From NCBI RefSeq assembly GCF_003952225.1, contig NZ_CP034437.1, forward strand, positions 1,469,501-1,533,500: 64,000 bases of DNA, read 5' to 3'. The stretch is from Paenibacillus albus (lineage in GTDB: Bacteria > Bacillota > Bacilli > Paenibacillales > Paenibacillaceae). The notes beneath the pieces are model-generated. The model made no database searches, had not been told where the DNA came from, and saw only the letters and a list, made by a program, of their open reading frames with translations. This document shows positions 9,075 to 17,503 of the stretch, piece by piece (position 1 is the first letter of the stretch; the number at the start of each line of letters is the position of its first letter). The translations under genes and the position numbers were made by a program.

Positions 9075-10839
9075 CGTGGCTTCAACGGTCAATATCTTGA
9101 TGGTGGACGATCGGCTCGAAAATCTCATCGCACTGGAAGCCATACTGGATTCTCCGAATTACCGGCTATTCCGTGCACACTCCGGCGAGGAAGCGCTGCG
9201 CCACGTGCTGACGACGGAATTCGCCGTCATTCTTCTGGACGTTCAAATGCCGGGCATGAACGGGTTCGAGACCGCCGAACTGATTAAGATGCGAGAGCGC
9301 TCGAAGTACGTGCCAATCATCTTCATCACCGCAATCAGCCAGGCGGCAGAGCACGTGAAGCACGGCTATTCCGTCGGCGCCATAGATTACATCTTTAAGC
9401 CGTTCCATCCGGATACGCTGAAAATGAAAATTGATGCGTTCGTGCAAATGTACCGGTATCAGGAGCAGATCAAGCTACAGAACGAGCTTATGACGGTGAT
9501 TGGCGACACGTCTAACGATGCCCTCGTTACGGTGAATGAGCAGGGAGTAATTCAGATGATTAATCGGGCGGCGGGGCGAATGTTTGGTTATGTGCCCGAG
9601 AAGCTGATTGGACAGTCGATTGATCTGCTCGTGCCGTCGTTAACCTCCAAGCTGGCCGTTACCGCAAGCAGCGAGACAAAGGTGGTTGAGACGAGGGCGC
9701 TGCGCAATGCCGTGATTTCGTTCCCGGTCGATACGCAAATCGGGAGAGCCAGCTTCGCCTCGTCTCCGTTCTATGTGTGCTTCATCCGGGACGTCACCGA
9801 GCGTGAGGCGATGAGAGAGGAGCGCTTCCGCAGCATATTCGACGCAACTCCTTTTCTGATTGCTTTGCGGTCGATGAAGGATAAGCGGTACATCAACGTA
9901 AATGAGAGCTTTCTTTCCGCGATCGGGAGGCCGATTGCGGAGGTCATCAACCAGACAGCGGACCTGCTCCATTACATTGCGGATTCAGACGATAAAGGCG
10001 AAATGATCTCCAATCGCAACGATCCATGGAAGCCTGTGCGAAACGTTCGAATTCGCTATATGATAAGCAATGGCGATTTACGCGAAGGCTTGCTGTCTTG
10101 CGAGATCATGCAAATTCACGGAGAAGAGTGCTTACTCAGTATGGTGATCGACATCTCGGAGAGGACGTTCCTAGAGAAAGAGATGATCCGGCTGGATCGC
10201 CTTAATCTGACAGGGGAGATGGCGGCCGGCATTGTGCACGAAATTCGCAATCCGATGACAACGATTCGCGGATTTCTGCAGCTGTCACGGAACAATCCGA
10301 CTAATGAATATAACGACATTATGATTGAGGAGTTGGACCGCGTGCACGAGATCGTCACGGAGTTTCTCGCCGTTGGCGCCACGGCTCCGGCTACCCGTCA
10401 GCTCAAGGAGCTGAACGCAGTCATCGAGACGTTGTTTCCGCTGATCCAATCGAAGGCGTTGACGAGCAATCATGAAATCGCGCTCGATTTGGGCGAGTGC
10501 CCACCGCTGCACTTGAACGAGAAGGAACTGCGTCAGCTTATCTTGAATCTCGTGCTGAATGGGTTGGACGCCATGAGCGAAGGCGGCTCATTAACGATTC
10601 GAACGCGATCGGACGACAGCAAGGTGATCATGGAAGTACAGGATCAAGGGAGTGGAATTAAGGAAGAGTTTCTAGACAAGCTGGGAACGCCGTTTTTCAG
10701 CACGAAATCGAGCGGAACAGGACTCGGTCTGTCGGTTTGCTACGGAATCGCCGCCCGTCACAATGCAGTAATCAAGGTGCAATCGAGCGTCAAGGGAACG
10801 AGCTTCTTCGTGGAATTCAATCGTCTGAGTGAGCTGTAG
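9046..10839 (+). CDS. REC-PAS-PAS-HisKA-HATPase soluble sensor kinase
   Basis: A 597-residue protein without membrane segments. Order: N-terminal receiver (about 15-135; DD in LMVDDRLEN, phospho-acceptor D65 in VILLDVQMPGMNG, lysine in IFKPFHP), PAS (about 145-250), PAS/PAC (about 255-385), HisKA with H398 in AAGIVHEIRNPMTT, and HATPase (about 475-595) with GTGLGLSVCYG. The HisKA is of the sporulation-kinase/KinA-like class. The ATG at 9046 has GGGAG 10 nt upstream and overlaps the cheR end; an in-frame TTG at 9037 is too close to that site. An input receiver implies it is phosphorylated by a partner, plausibly the upstream kinase. The output partner is not in this operon. Confidence 0.92.
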   Translation: MRSFIEKLNNVASTVNILMVDDRLENLIALEAILDSPNYRLFRAHSGEEALRHVLTTEFAVILLDVQMPGMNGFETAELIKMRERSKYVPIIFITAISQAAEHVKHGYSVGAIDYIFKPFHPDTLKMKIDAFVQMYRYQEQIKLQNELMTVIGDTSNDALVTVNEQGVIQMINRAAGRMFGYVPEKLIGQSIDLLVPSLTSKLAVTASSETKVVETRALRNAVISFPVDTQIGRASFASSPFYVCFIRDVTEREAMREERFRSIFDATPFLIALRSMKDKRYINVNESFLSAIGRPIAEVINQTADLLHYIADSDDKGEMISNRNDPWKPVRNVRIRYMISNGDLREGLLSCEIMQIHGEECLLSMVIDISERTFLEKEMIRLDRLNLTGEMAAGIVHEIRNPMTTIRGFLQLSRNNPTNEYNDIMIEELDRVHEIVTEFLAVGATAPATRQLKELNAVIETLFPLIQSKALTSNHEIALDLGECPPLHLNEKELRQLILNLVLNGLDAMSEGGSLTIRTRSDDSKVIMEVQDQGSGIKEEFLDKLGTPFFSTKSSGTGLGLSVCYGIAARHNAVIKVQSSVKGTSFFVEFNRLSEL

Positions 10840-10900
10840 CAGAGGAAAGTCAGGAGGAAAGAAGCACGGGCGGGAGTATATGAATTGGCATAGCGGTTAG

Positions 10901-10944
10901 GCCCTCAAACGTCAGCTGACACTGGCGGGTTGAGGGCTTTTATC
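10901..10944 (+). terminator. Terminator of the kinase-CheR operon
   Basis: GCCCTCAA pairs with TTGAGGGC, with an inner GTCAG/CTGGC-type arm, followed by TTTTATC. It lies about 60 nt after the stop of the REC-PAS kinase. Confidence 0.85.
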
Positions 10945-11018
10945 ATTGTGCAACCTTTTTCGATGATGGAAGCGTCTGAATGAAAAAGAGCTTCATGATG
11001 AAAGGAAGGTTAGTGAAC

Positions 11019-12845
11019 ATGGGGAATAGATGGACAAGAACAATGCTGCTTGCGACAGCGCTGCTCGTGACGTTAGGGAGTTCCGCCGTTTCGTCGGTAT
11101 CGGCAGATGGAGCAGAGGCAGGGAATGGGACTGGCGTGCCGCCACGGTTAACCGGCTTGGGGAAACCGGAGCTTGATCCGGGCTTCGGGTATTATACGCA
11201 TTTTACAAGAGTGCTTGCGGAGCAGCTGTACAAGGAGAGTCCGGTCACGGCGTATTTGCCGACGCGACTGCCGGATTCGGGCTGGCAGTATTACGGGATG
11301 CAGAGCCAGCTGACAGCGGATGGCTACACGTTGATTGCTTCTCGCTCGGCAAAGCCGGTCGAGGTGAAGCTGCTTAGAGCTGGCGCTGAGGCTGGTGTGC
11401 AGCCGAAGACCGGAGATGTGCTTTACCGGCTTGCAGCAGGGAAAGCGAGTGAAGCGGGATTAGCAGTGCCGGCGAGCGCGAAGCAGCTGGCGGGCAGCGA
11501 TGCCGCTGGCTGGAAGTTCTATGGCGCTGGCGCGGACGCGGGGCTGGAGAAGCAGCTGAGCAGCAAATTCGCCGCGATGATAAAACCAGGTGCACCGGTG
11601 GACGGCTCGTCGGGAACGGTGCTTGTTACAAGCTCGGCCGACGGGAATGTGACGTATTCGGCTAGCTGGACGAATGACGGCAGTACCTACTACTCTTTTG
11701 TCAGCTATGGCTCGCTTGATGATTTTGCCTCGATGCTGACCAGCTTCCGGCCAGTGCTGAACCTGCTCGACGCGGCAGATATTGTGCTGCTGCCTGTTGA
11801 TATGCAGCTGAACCTGCAGGCGGGGCGCAGCGAGATGTTCAAGCCGTTCGAGAATAAGTTTGTGCCGCTGGCGCAGGCGCCTCTCGTGAAGAATGGCACG
11901 GCATATCTGCCGCTGCGGGATATTGCGAACATTATTGGCGGGCAGATTCAATACGTGGCAGAAGAAGACGGGGCTGCGGTTTACGTCTCCCAGAATGGCT
12001 GGCAGAACGAGCTGAAGCTCAAGCTGCGCAACGGCGAAGTGTTCCGCAAGCAGGAGAAGGTGGCGACCGTGCCGCTGGTGGTGAAGGATGGCACGACGCT
12101 GGTACCGCTGCGATTCATGACCGAGCAGTTTGGTCTGCCTGTCAATTATGACGCTGCAGCTAAGTCGATCGCGGTGCATTATTCGCACTGGGCGACTAAC
12201 TCTATCGTACCGCCTGTAAGCAGCACTGCCGATTACAACACCTCGGTCCTCAGTATTGGCGGGCCTCCGTTCACCTATTACAATGAGCGGCTTGGGCCAG
12301 GTACAGGGTGGAGCTACGAGCAGCAAAAGCCTCCGGTTGGCTATAACAGCTTGAAATATCAATTATATAAAGTTGGCATACATTTGGTGCCAGGTGACAA
12401 TGCTTTTGTCATGCGGGATATGCAGACGAAGCGTGTCATAAACAGCATTCCGCTTCAGACGACGATCAAGGCTGCGGATGTGCCGTTTCGTACGGACGGT
12501 TCCGTGTTCACGGATCACGTGAAGATCGAAACGAAGCTGACGAGCAGCAACGGGAAGGTGTGGCCGAGCGGCTACGCGGAGATAAGCTCAGGGGCCTCGC
12601 TCGATATCGCCGCCGGAGAGTTTAAAGGAACGGGCTTCGGCTCCGTACAAATTGGTTATCGTGTGGGCAGCATAGAGAGTAAGCTCACGAGCATTCCCGT
12701 CAAGGATGGCAAGTTCTCGTACCAGCTGAATCCGAATAAAGGGCCGGGCACGTATGAAGTGACGGTGTATAGCCCGCCGGGCAGTGTTCCTGGGTTCAGC
12801 AACAGTTGGTCGACGCTTGTTAGCTTTGTAGTAGTGGTTCTGTAA
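11019..12845 (+). CDS. Secreted stalk-domain protein (copper amine oxidase N-terminal-like)
   Basis: A 608-residue exported protein. A signal peptide is clear (MGNRWTRTMLLATALLV..., cleavage likely near SVSA-DG). The central part (about 270-395) carries two stalk-type beta repeats of the copper amine oxidase N-terminal family, with the typical PLVKNGTAYLPLRDIANIIG and VVKDGTTLVPLRFM. The flanking regions have no recognised domain. The ATG at 11019 has GGAAGG 9 nt upstream; an in-frame ATG at 10980 with a weaker site would add 13 residues. Such proteins are abundant in Paenibacillus and act at the cell surface, but no enzyme function is known. Monocistronic: a terminator lies upstream. Confidence 0.85.
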   Translation: MGNRWTRTMLLATALLVTLGSSAVSSVSADGAEAGNGTGVPPRLTGLGKPELDPGFGYYTHFTRVLAEQLYKESPVTAYLPTRLPDSGWQYYGMQSQLTADGYTLIASRSAKPVEVKLLRAGAEAGVQPKTGDVLYRLAAGKASEAGLAVPASAKQLAGSDAAGWKFYGAGADAGLEKQLSSKFAAMIKPGAPVDGSSGTVLVTSSADGNVTYSASWTNDGSTYYSFVSYGSLDDFASMLTSFRPVLNLLDAADIVLLPVDMQLNLQAGRSEMFKPFENKFVPLAQAPLVKNGTAYLPLRDIANIIGGQIQYVAEEDGAAVYVSQNGWQNELKLKLRNGEVFRKQEKVATVPLVVKDGTTLVPLRFMTEQFGLPVNYDAAAKSIAVHYSHWATNSIVPPVSSTADYNTSVLSIGGPPFTYYNERLGPGTGWSYEQQKPPVGYNSLKYQLYKVGIHLVPGDNAFVMRDMQTKRVINSIPLQTTIKAADVPFRTDGSVFTDHVKIETKLTSSNGKVWPSGYAEISSGASLDIAAGEFKGTGFGSVQIGYRVGSIESKLTSIPVKDGKFSYQLNPNKGPGTYEVTVYSPPGSVPGFSNSWSTLVSFVVVVL

Positions 12846-12945
12846 GGGAAGGGAAGCCTCCGATTCCGCTGGCTGGCGGGGCGGGGGTTTTCGCTTTTTG
12901 GGGTTAGGAAGAAGGGTTGATATTTCTGCTTCCCATCGGATTCTA

Positions 12946-12975
12946 AATTGTGTAAAATATAATTGTGTAAAATAC
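12946..12975 (+). repeat. 15-bp tandem direct repeat in the glutathione peroxidase promoter
   Basis: AATTGTGTAAAATA(T/C) occurs twice back to back (12946-12960 and 12961-12975), ending 17 nt before the ATG of the peroxidase gene. A TTGATA-like -35 lies at 12917. The repeat may be an operator or may supply overlapping -10 elements (TAAAAT). It does not match the PerR box well. Confidence 0.5.
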
Positions 12976-12992
12976 AAATGAGGTGACGGACC

Positions 12993-13481
12993 ATGAACGT
13001 ATACGATTTCGATGTGAAGACGTCGAGAGGCGAGCAGAAGTCGCTGGAGGACTATCGCGGTAAGGTGCTTCTTATCGTCAATACGGCGACCAAGTGCGGT
13101 CTCGCTCCACAGTTTAACGATTTGCAGCGGCTGCATGAGACTTATCAGAGCGAGGGACTCGCGGTACTGGGCTTCCCGTGTAATCAATTCGCGAACCAAG
13201 AGCCGGTAAAGGACAATGAAATGGCTCAAGCCTGTCAGCTTAACTTCGGTGTAACGTTCCCGTTGCTCGGCAAAATAGATGTGAACGGTCCTGAGGCTGA
13301 CCCGCTGTACAAGTACTTGAAGCAAGAGGCGCCAGGCTTCCTGGGCTCCGGCCGCATCAAGTGGAACTTCACGAAGTTCCTCGTTGACTCTGAAGGGCGT
13401 GTCATCAAACGTTTCGCTCCGGCGACGAAGCCGATGAAGATCGAGGCACAGATCAAGAAGCTGCTCGAGAAGGCGAAATAA
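12993..13481 (+). CDS. Glutathione peroxidase family thiol peroxidase
   Basis: A 162-residue cytoplasmic peroxidase. The peroxidatic Cys is C35 in NTATKCGLAPQ (a Cys rather than selenocysteine form), the resolving-type Cys region is FPCNQFANQEP (C63), and WNFTKFL supplies the Trp/Asn of the active site. In Firmicutes, which mostly lack glutathione, such proteins reduce organic and lipid peroxides with thioredoxin. AGGTGACGG precedes the ATG. The gene stands alone between two terminators. A tandem repeat in its promoter suggests regulation. Confidence 0.92.
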   Translation: MNVYDFDVKTSRGEQKSLEDYRGKVLLIVNTATKCGLAPQFNDLQRLHETYQSEGLAVLGFPCNQFANQEPVKDNEMAQACQLNFGVTFPLLGKIDVNGPEADPLYKYLKQEAPGFLGSGRIKWNFTKFLVDSEGRVIKRFAPATKPMKIEAQIKKLLEKAK

Positions 13482-13519
13482 TATCGCAGAGCATGCCATA
13501 TTCGAATTTGCGAGAATAC

Positions 13520-13560
13520 AAAAAGGGGCTAAGCGCTAATCGGCGCTTGAGCCCCTTTTC
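13520..13560. terminator. Bidirectional terminator between gpx-like gene and fdhD
   Basis: AAAAGGGGCT-AAGCGC pairs with GCGCTT-GAGCCCCTTTT, with A-tract and T-tract on the two sides, so it can act in both directions. On the minus strand the stem overlaps the last codons of fdhD, whose TAG lies at 13536-13538. Confidence 0.85.
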
Positions 13561-14345
13561 TCTATGATGCGATAACCATGCGTATACACGTTCATCTCGC
13601 TCCCCCGGATGAACCCGACGCAGGTGATGCCGAGGTCATCGGCGAGCTTGAGAGCGAGATCAGTCGGCGCGGATTTGGAGAGCATGATGCCGACGCCGAT
13701 TTTGGCCGCTTTCAGCACGACCTCGGAGGAGAGGCGGCCGCTGAAGGCGATGATTTTGTCCGTGATCGGCAGCCGCTGCTTCAGCGCGTAGCCGAACAGC
13801 TTGTCGAGCGCATTATGACGGCCAATGTCCGTGCGGACAGCGAGCAGCTCAGTCGGCGTGCAGAGGGCAGCGTTATGAACGCCGCCGGTTAGCTTGAACT
13901 CGCTCGAGCTGTTCTGCAGCTGCCGCATGAGCGAGGAACACTGTGCCGGTGTTAGTGTCGTACGGCTCATTGAGGTGCGAGCGGTACGAACATCATTTTG
14001 AAAATAAAACTGTCTGCTCTTGCCGCAGCATGAGCCGATGAACCGCCGAGCATAATCATCCTTGCTTGTGGACTGCTCGTGAAGGAGCTCGACGTAGACG
14101 AAGCCGCGTTCCTCGTCAATGCGAAGCTCCTTAATCTCACTTACAGCGCGGATGACGCCTTCGGAGGCGAGGAAGCCGATCGTCATCTCCTCAAGGTCGG
14201 TCGGGGAGCAGACGATCGTTGCAAACTCCTCTTCACCGAGCCGAATCGTCAGCGGATATTCGGTCGCAATATCATCCTCTTGCAGAGCGGACGCGCCATC
14301 GCTGATGCGGGTAATGCGCCATCTTGTCGTTATTTTGGGCAGCAT
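13536..14345 (-). CDS. fdhD: FdhD, sulfurtransferase for formate dehydrogenase molybdenum cofactor
   Basis: A 269-residue FdhD homologue. FdhD passes sulfur from a cysteine desulfurase to the molybdenum cofactor of formate dehydrogenase. The conserved Cys pair is C106-C107 in IGSCCGKS, and TDIGRHNALDKLFG and FSGRLSSEVVLKAAKIGV are strong family blocks. TAAGGAGG stands 9 nt before the ATG. It lies just downstream of the formate-dehydrogenase-like gene. If that gene is read through its frameshift, the gap is only 15 nt, so the two form an operon. Confidence 0.95.
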   Translation of the reverse strand: MLPKITTRWRITRISDGASALQEDDIATEYPLTIRLGEEEFATIVCSPTDLEEMTIGFLASEGVIRAVSEIKELRIDEERGFVYVELLHEQSTSKDDYARRFIGSCCGKSRQFYFQNDVRTARTSMSRTTLTPAQCSSLMRQLQNSSSEFKLTGGVHNAALCTPTELLAVRTDIGRHNALDKLFGYALKQRLPITDKIIAFSGRLSSEVVLKAAKIGVGIMLSKSAPTDLALKLADDLGITCVGFIRGSEMNVYTHGYRIIEKRGSSAD

Positions 14346-14458
14346 ATGTGCAGGTCCTCCTTACGCTTCCTCATCGCTCATCTCATGATCAAGCTCGGCA
14401 ATCCGCTTCTCCACATAGCGCTTATCTTTGAGCGCATGGTATGTCTCCGCTTTCTCCA

Positions 14459-16723
14459 TCACGACTGCTGTATTGTACTCGGGTATCCCGCGAACGGTTC
14501 ATATACTTTCTTCGGCAGCAGCGCGTTACACTCCGGCCAGTACAGCTCAAGGTTGCCAGAAGCAATATCCGCATAGCGCGCCCTGCCGTGGAAACTGCCG
14601 CAGCTGTTGTAGAGCACGATGGCGTCGCCTTCCGCTATACCTTGCTTCGCAGCGTCAGTCGGACTCAGCAGCACATCATACCGATCCGCATCGTTAAAAG
14701 GATCCTTGTTGCTGTAAATCATCGAATTGAACTGCTTGCCCCGGCGCGAGGTGATATAGTAATGCCCCTCCGGCTTGCGCAGCTCCGGCAGCTCGACCTT
14801 AATCAGCTGGCCACGGCCGCTCGGGGTCGGGCATATGCCGTCTTCGCATAGAAATGCGCCGCCCCATTGGAACACGTCGCCCTTCTTCTTCACGTGCTGC
14901 ACGCCGTCGTAGTTCGGCGCGGCAACTGCCATCTCCTCGCGCAGCGCGTACGCATCCTTGAACTGGACGAGTGCGGCGCGCTCCGGATCGACCTTCGACG
15001 CGAGGTCACAGTAGATCTCCCATTCCGCGCGAGCTTCTTCAATGCGAGGACCGGCAATCTCCGGCGAGAAGTACACCATCCGCTCCGTGGAGGTGGACGT
15101 GCCGCCGCCAGGCTGCTCGTAGCGAGTCATCGCAGGCAGCACGAGGACGGTTTCCTTCGCATCGGCGAGCGTCGACGTGTTAAGCACGATGTCCTGATGG
15201 ACGCGAAGCGCCACGGACTCCAGGCAGCCGCGAATGAATTCGGGATCCGGCATCGTCTCAAGGAAATTGCCGCCCGACGTATAGAACAGCTTCAGCTTGC
15301 GTTCGTGATCCTCTGGCAGCATCGCGTTCTCGAGCGTCACGCCGACGATATCGCCTTGCCACTTGGGCAGCTCGAAGCCCCACACGTTCTCGATACGCGG
15401 AATATCGGCACCTTTGAACTCGCCGCCCGGCAGGCTGAACGGATCGGCACCCATCTCGCCGGAGCCTTGCACGCCGCTGTGCCCGCGAATCGGCATGAGG
15501 CCGCAGTGCTCGCGGCCGAGAAACCCGCGCAGCAGCGCAAGATTGGCGACCTGAGAGATGTTGTCCGTACCGAAGCGGTGCTGCGTGAGCCCCATGCTCC
15601 AGACGAAGACGCCGGACTTCGAAGCGGCTAGCAGCTCCGCGAACTCCTCCATTCGCTGGCGCGATAAGCCCGAAGAGCGCTCCAGCTGCGCCCAATCCTG
15701 CTGCTTCACATGCTGGCGAAGCTCTTCATAGCCGTTTACATGTTCGGCGACGAACTTACGATCAATTGCGGAGCCGGGCTTCTCTACCTCCATCGCGAAC
15801 CAATGCTTCATGACGCCGTGCATGAAGGCGATGTCGCCGCCGATGTTCACTTGGTAGAAATCATCGGCAATGCGCGTGCCGAACAACGCCGATTCGGCGA
15901 TGGAAGGGACCCAGTAGCCGTCCATCGCGGGTTCGCGATACGGGTTGATGACGATGATTTTCGTCCCTTTCCGCTTCGCCGCGTACATATATTTGGTCGA
16001 TACCGGCTGGTTGTTCGCCGCGACGCTGCCCCAGAAGATAAGCACATCGGTGCCGATCCAGTCTTTGTAGCTGCAGCTGGAGGCGCCGATGCCGACCGAG
16101 CGCTTCAGCGCTGTCTTCGACGGCGAGTGGCAGATCCGCGAGGCGTTGTCGATGTTATTCGTCCCGAGGAAGCGGGCGACCTTCGCCGCCGCGTAGTAGG
16201 ACTCGTTCGTAATGCCGCGCGCGGTTAGGTAGAACGCCAGCTGCTTCGGATCTATCGCGCGAATCTGCTCCGCAACCAGATCTAGCGCTGCATCCCAAGT
16301 GATGCGGCTGAATGACCGCTCTCCCTTGCGGCGGATGAGCGGATAGGGGATGCGCCCGAGCTTGCGCAGCTGCGTGCTGTCCATCTTGCGCAGCTCGTCA
16401 ATGTCGGCGTGAAGCACCGCGGGTTTGATCGCCGGCATCGTATTAAGGCGCAGCAGGTTAAGCCTAGTCGTGCACACATGTGGTCCAGCCAGCGTCTGGT
16501 CGTATAAGCCCGAGACGCCAAGTGCGCAGCCATCGCATACGCCCTGCGTCAGAATGCGGAACGCGTAAGGGAGGTTATCGCGGTTATCAACCATCACTTT
16601 CATCGTGTCACGGATATGGTGCGGCTTCACTTTTCCAAGACCGAAAGGCACCTTGCTCACCCACAGCTTCGGGTCTGGCTTGCTGGGCAGGCTAATTGGC
16701 CCGGTATGCTTCGTTTTTCCCAC
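14459..16723 (-). CDS. FdhF/YdeP-family molybdopterin oxidoreductase (formate dehydrogenase-like), C-terminus frameshifted
   Basis: A 754-residue molybdopterin-bis-MGD enzyme. N-terminal cysteines C63, C66 and C84 do not give the full four-Cys iron-sulfur motif. C198 in ASRICHSPS is the likely Mo-ligand position, as in FdhH-like and YdeP proteins. The C-terminal cofactor-binding domain (about 640-754) is present. The frame stops early at 14459: after the block EPFAG the conserved tail (IPEYNTAVVMEKAETYHALK and onwards) continues in the other frame to a TAA at 14361. One extra C at 14487-14489 restores it. GTG start at 16723 with GAGAGG 10 nt upstream. FdhD and a DUF2294 protein next to it support a formate-linked role, but no electron-transfer subunit is present. 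Confidence 0.9.
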   Translation of the reverse strand: MGKTKHTGPISLPSKPDPKLWVSKVPFGLGKVKPHHIRDTMKVMVDNRDNLPYAFRILTQGVCDGCALGVSGLYDQTLAGPHVCTTRLNLLRLNTMPAIKPAVLHADIDELRKMDSTQLRKLGRIPYPLIRRKGERSFSRITWDAALDLVAEQIRAIDPKQLAFYLTARGITNESYYAAAKVARFLGTNNIDNASRICHSPSKTALKRSVGIGASSCSYKDWIGTDVLIFWGSVAANNQPVSTKYMYAAKRKGTKIIVINPYREPAMDGYWVPSIAESALFGTRIADDFYQVNIGGDIAFMHGVMKHWFAMEVEKPGSAIDRKFVAEHVNGYEELRQHVKQQDWAQLERSSGLSRQRMEEFAELLAASKSGVFVWSMGLTQHRFGTDNISQVANLALLRGFLGREHCGLMPIRGHSGVQGSGEMGADPFSLPGGEFKGADIPRIENVWGFELPKWQGDIVGVTLENAMLPEDHERKLKLFYTSGGNFLETMPDPEFIRGCLESVALRVHQDIVLNTSTLADAKETVLVLPAMTRYEQPGGGTSTSTERMVYFSPEIAGPRIEEARAEWEIYCDLASKVDPERAALVQFKDAYALREEMAVAAPNYDGVQHVKKKGDVFQWGGAFLCEDGICPTPSGRGQLIKVELPELRKPEGHYYITSRRGKQFNSMIYSNKDPFNDADRYDVLLSPTDAAKQGIAEGDAIVLYNSCGSFHGRARYADIASGNLELYWPECNALLPKKVYEPFAGYPSTIQQS

Positions 16724-16759
16724 TTTCCATCGTCCTCTCCGGTCGGTCTAAAGGAAATA

Positions 16760-16826
16760 AAAAAACCGCGAAGAAACGTCCCGATCTCTTTAATCAAAAG
16801 AAAATCGTTCGTCTCTGTCGCGGTTA
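16760..16826 (-). terminator. Intrinsic terminator or attenuator between the DUF2294 gene and the molybdoenzyme gene
   Basis: Read on the minus strand, AACCGCGA and TCGCGGTT close a stem whose 46-nt loop contains a second hairpin (TCTTTT/AAAAGA type), followed by a run of seven T. It lies 37 nt before the GTG of the molybdoenzyme gene. It may end the DUF2294 transcript or act as a leader attenuator for the downstream gene. Confidence 0.6.
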
Positions 16827-16879
16827 GTCTCTCGCAGGTTCGCTGCTAAGCGCCAACGGCTAATGTCTATTCTCGTATG

Positions 16880-17245
16880 CTAGCGGCTGCTGCCGAATTT
16901 GCGCTCGATATTTTGATCGAACACGAATACCGACATGCCGAAATCTTTGTCGATATCAATATCTACGAATAAGTCCACGAATCGCGCCTCAAGCAGCGCT
17001 TCCATCTCCGTCGGGGGATGGTTCTTATAAATTTCTTTCACCCATTGCGTACGCGCTTCGCGAAGCATCTGCTTGCCGTCGCTCGCTCCTGCAATGAATT
17101 TCTCGACAGGGGAGAGATTACCGTCCATCTCGCAGATGGCCCAGTGCTTGCAGAATGTCGTCGTGATGCGGCTCGGGCCTTTGCCCATATGCCGCTTGCG
17201 GAACGCTTTGACCAAATTGCTGAATTCCGCTTCCTTTTGGTTCAT
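16880..17245 (-). CDS. DUF2294 (MpsC-like) family protein
   Basis: A 121-residue cytoplasmic protein with the DUF2294 pattern: FRKRHMGKGPSRITTTF, then a middle segment around WAICEMDGNLSPVEKFI, and a C-terminal VDIDIDKDFGMSVFVFD. DUF2294 proteins occur beside formate dehydrogenase genes in bacilli, and the family name MpsC refers to a proposed membrane-potential-generating system; no biochemical function is visible here. It is upstream of and co-directional with the molybdoenzyme and fdhD, separated by a strong hairpin. Confidence 0.8.
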   Translation of the reverse strand: MNQKEAEFSNLVKAFRKRHMGKGPSRITTTFCKHWAICEMDGNLSPVEKFIAGASDGKQMLREARTQWVKEIYKNHPPTEMEALLEARFVDLFVDIDIDKDFGMSVFVFDQNIERKFGSSR

Positions 17246-17503
17246 TCGATATCCCTCATTTTATCCGCAAAATCGGTGGCAGGGCCGCTGCTCCGTATCA
17301 AAGCGGAAATACCCGTCATGCTTTCCTTCATCTTAGCAAGAAAGCGCAATCATGGCAACGGCGATATGGCCTATAGAAGATTGTCGTTTCTGCGGCGATT
17401 TTAACAGGATTATACATGATTGGGAGCTGCAGCGATGCGTTCTTTACCTAGATATGATACGATTTAGAAACAGATAAAAGGCGACGTAGGAGGTTGCAAT
17501 AAC

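Noticed and set aside
11460-12362. A 300-codon minus-strand frame opposite the stalk protein gene
   Set aside because: No ribosome site, no domain, Arg/Gln-rich composition typical of an antisense shadow.
16724-16879. Moco (molybdenum cofactor) riboswitch before the molybdoenzyme
   Set aside because: Location is suggestive, but the conserved Moco motif blocks are not visible; only a terminator-like structure can be supported.
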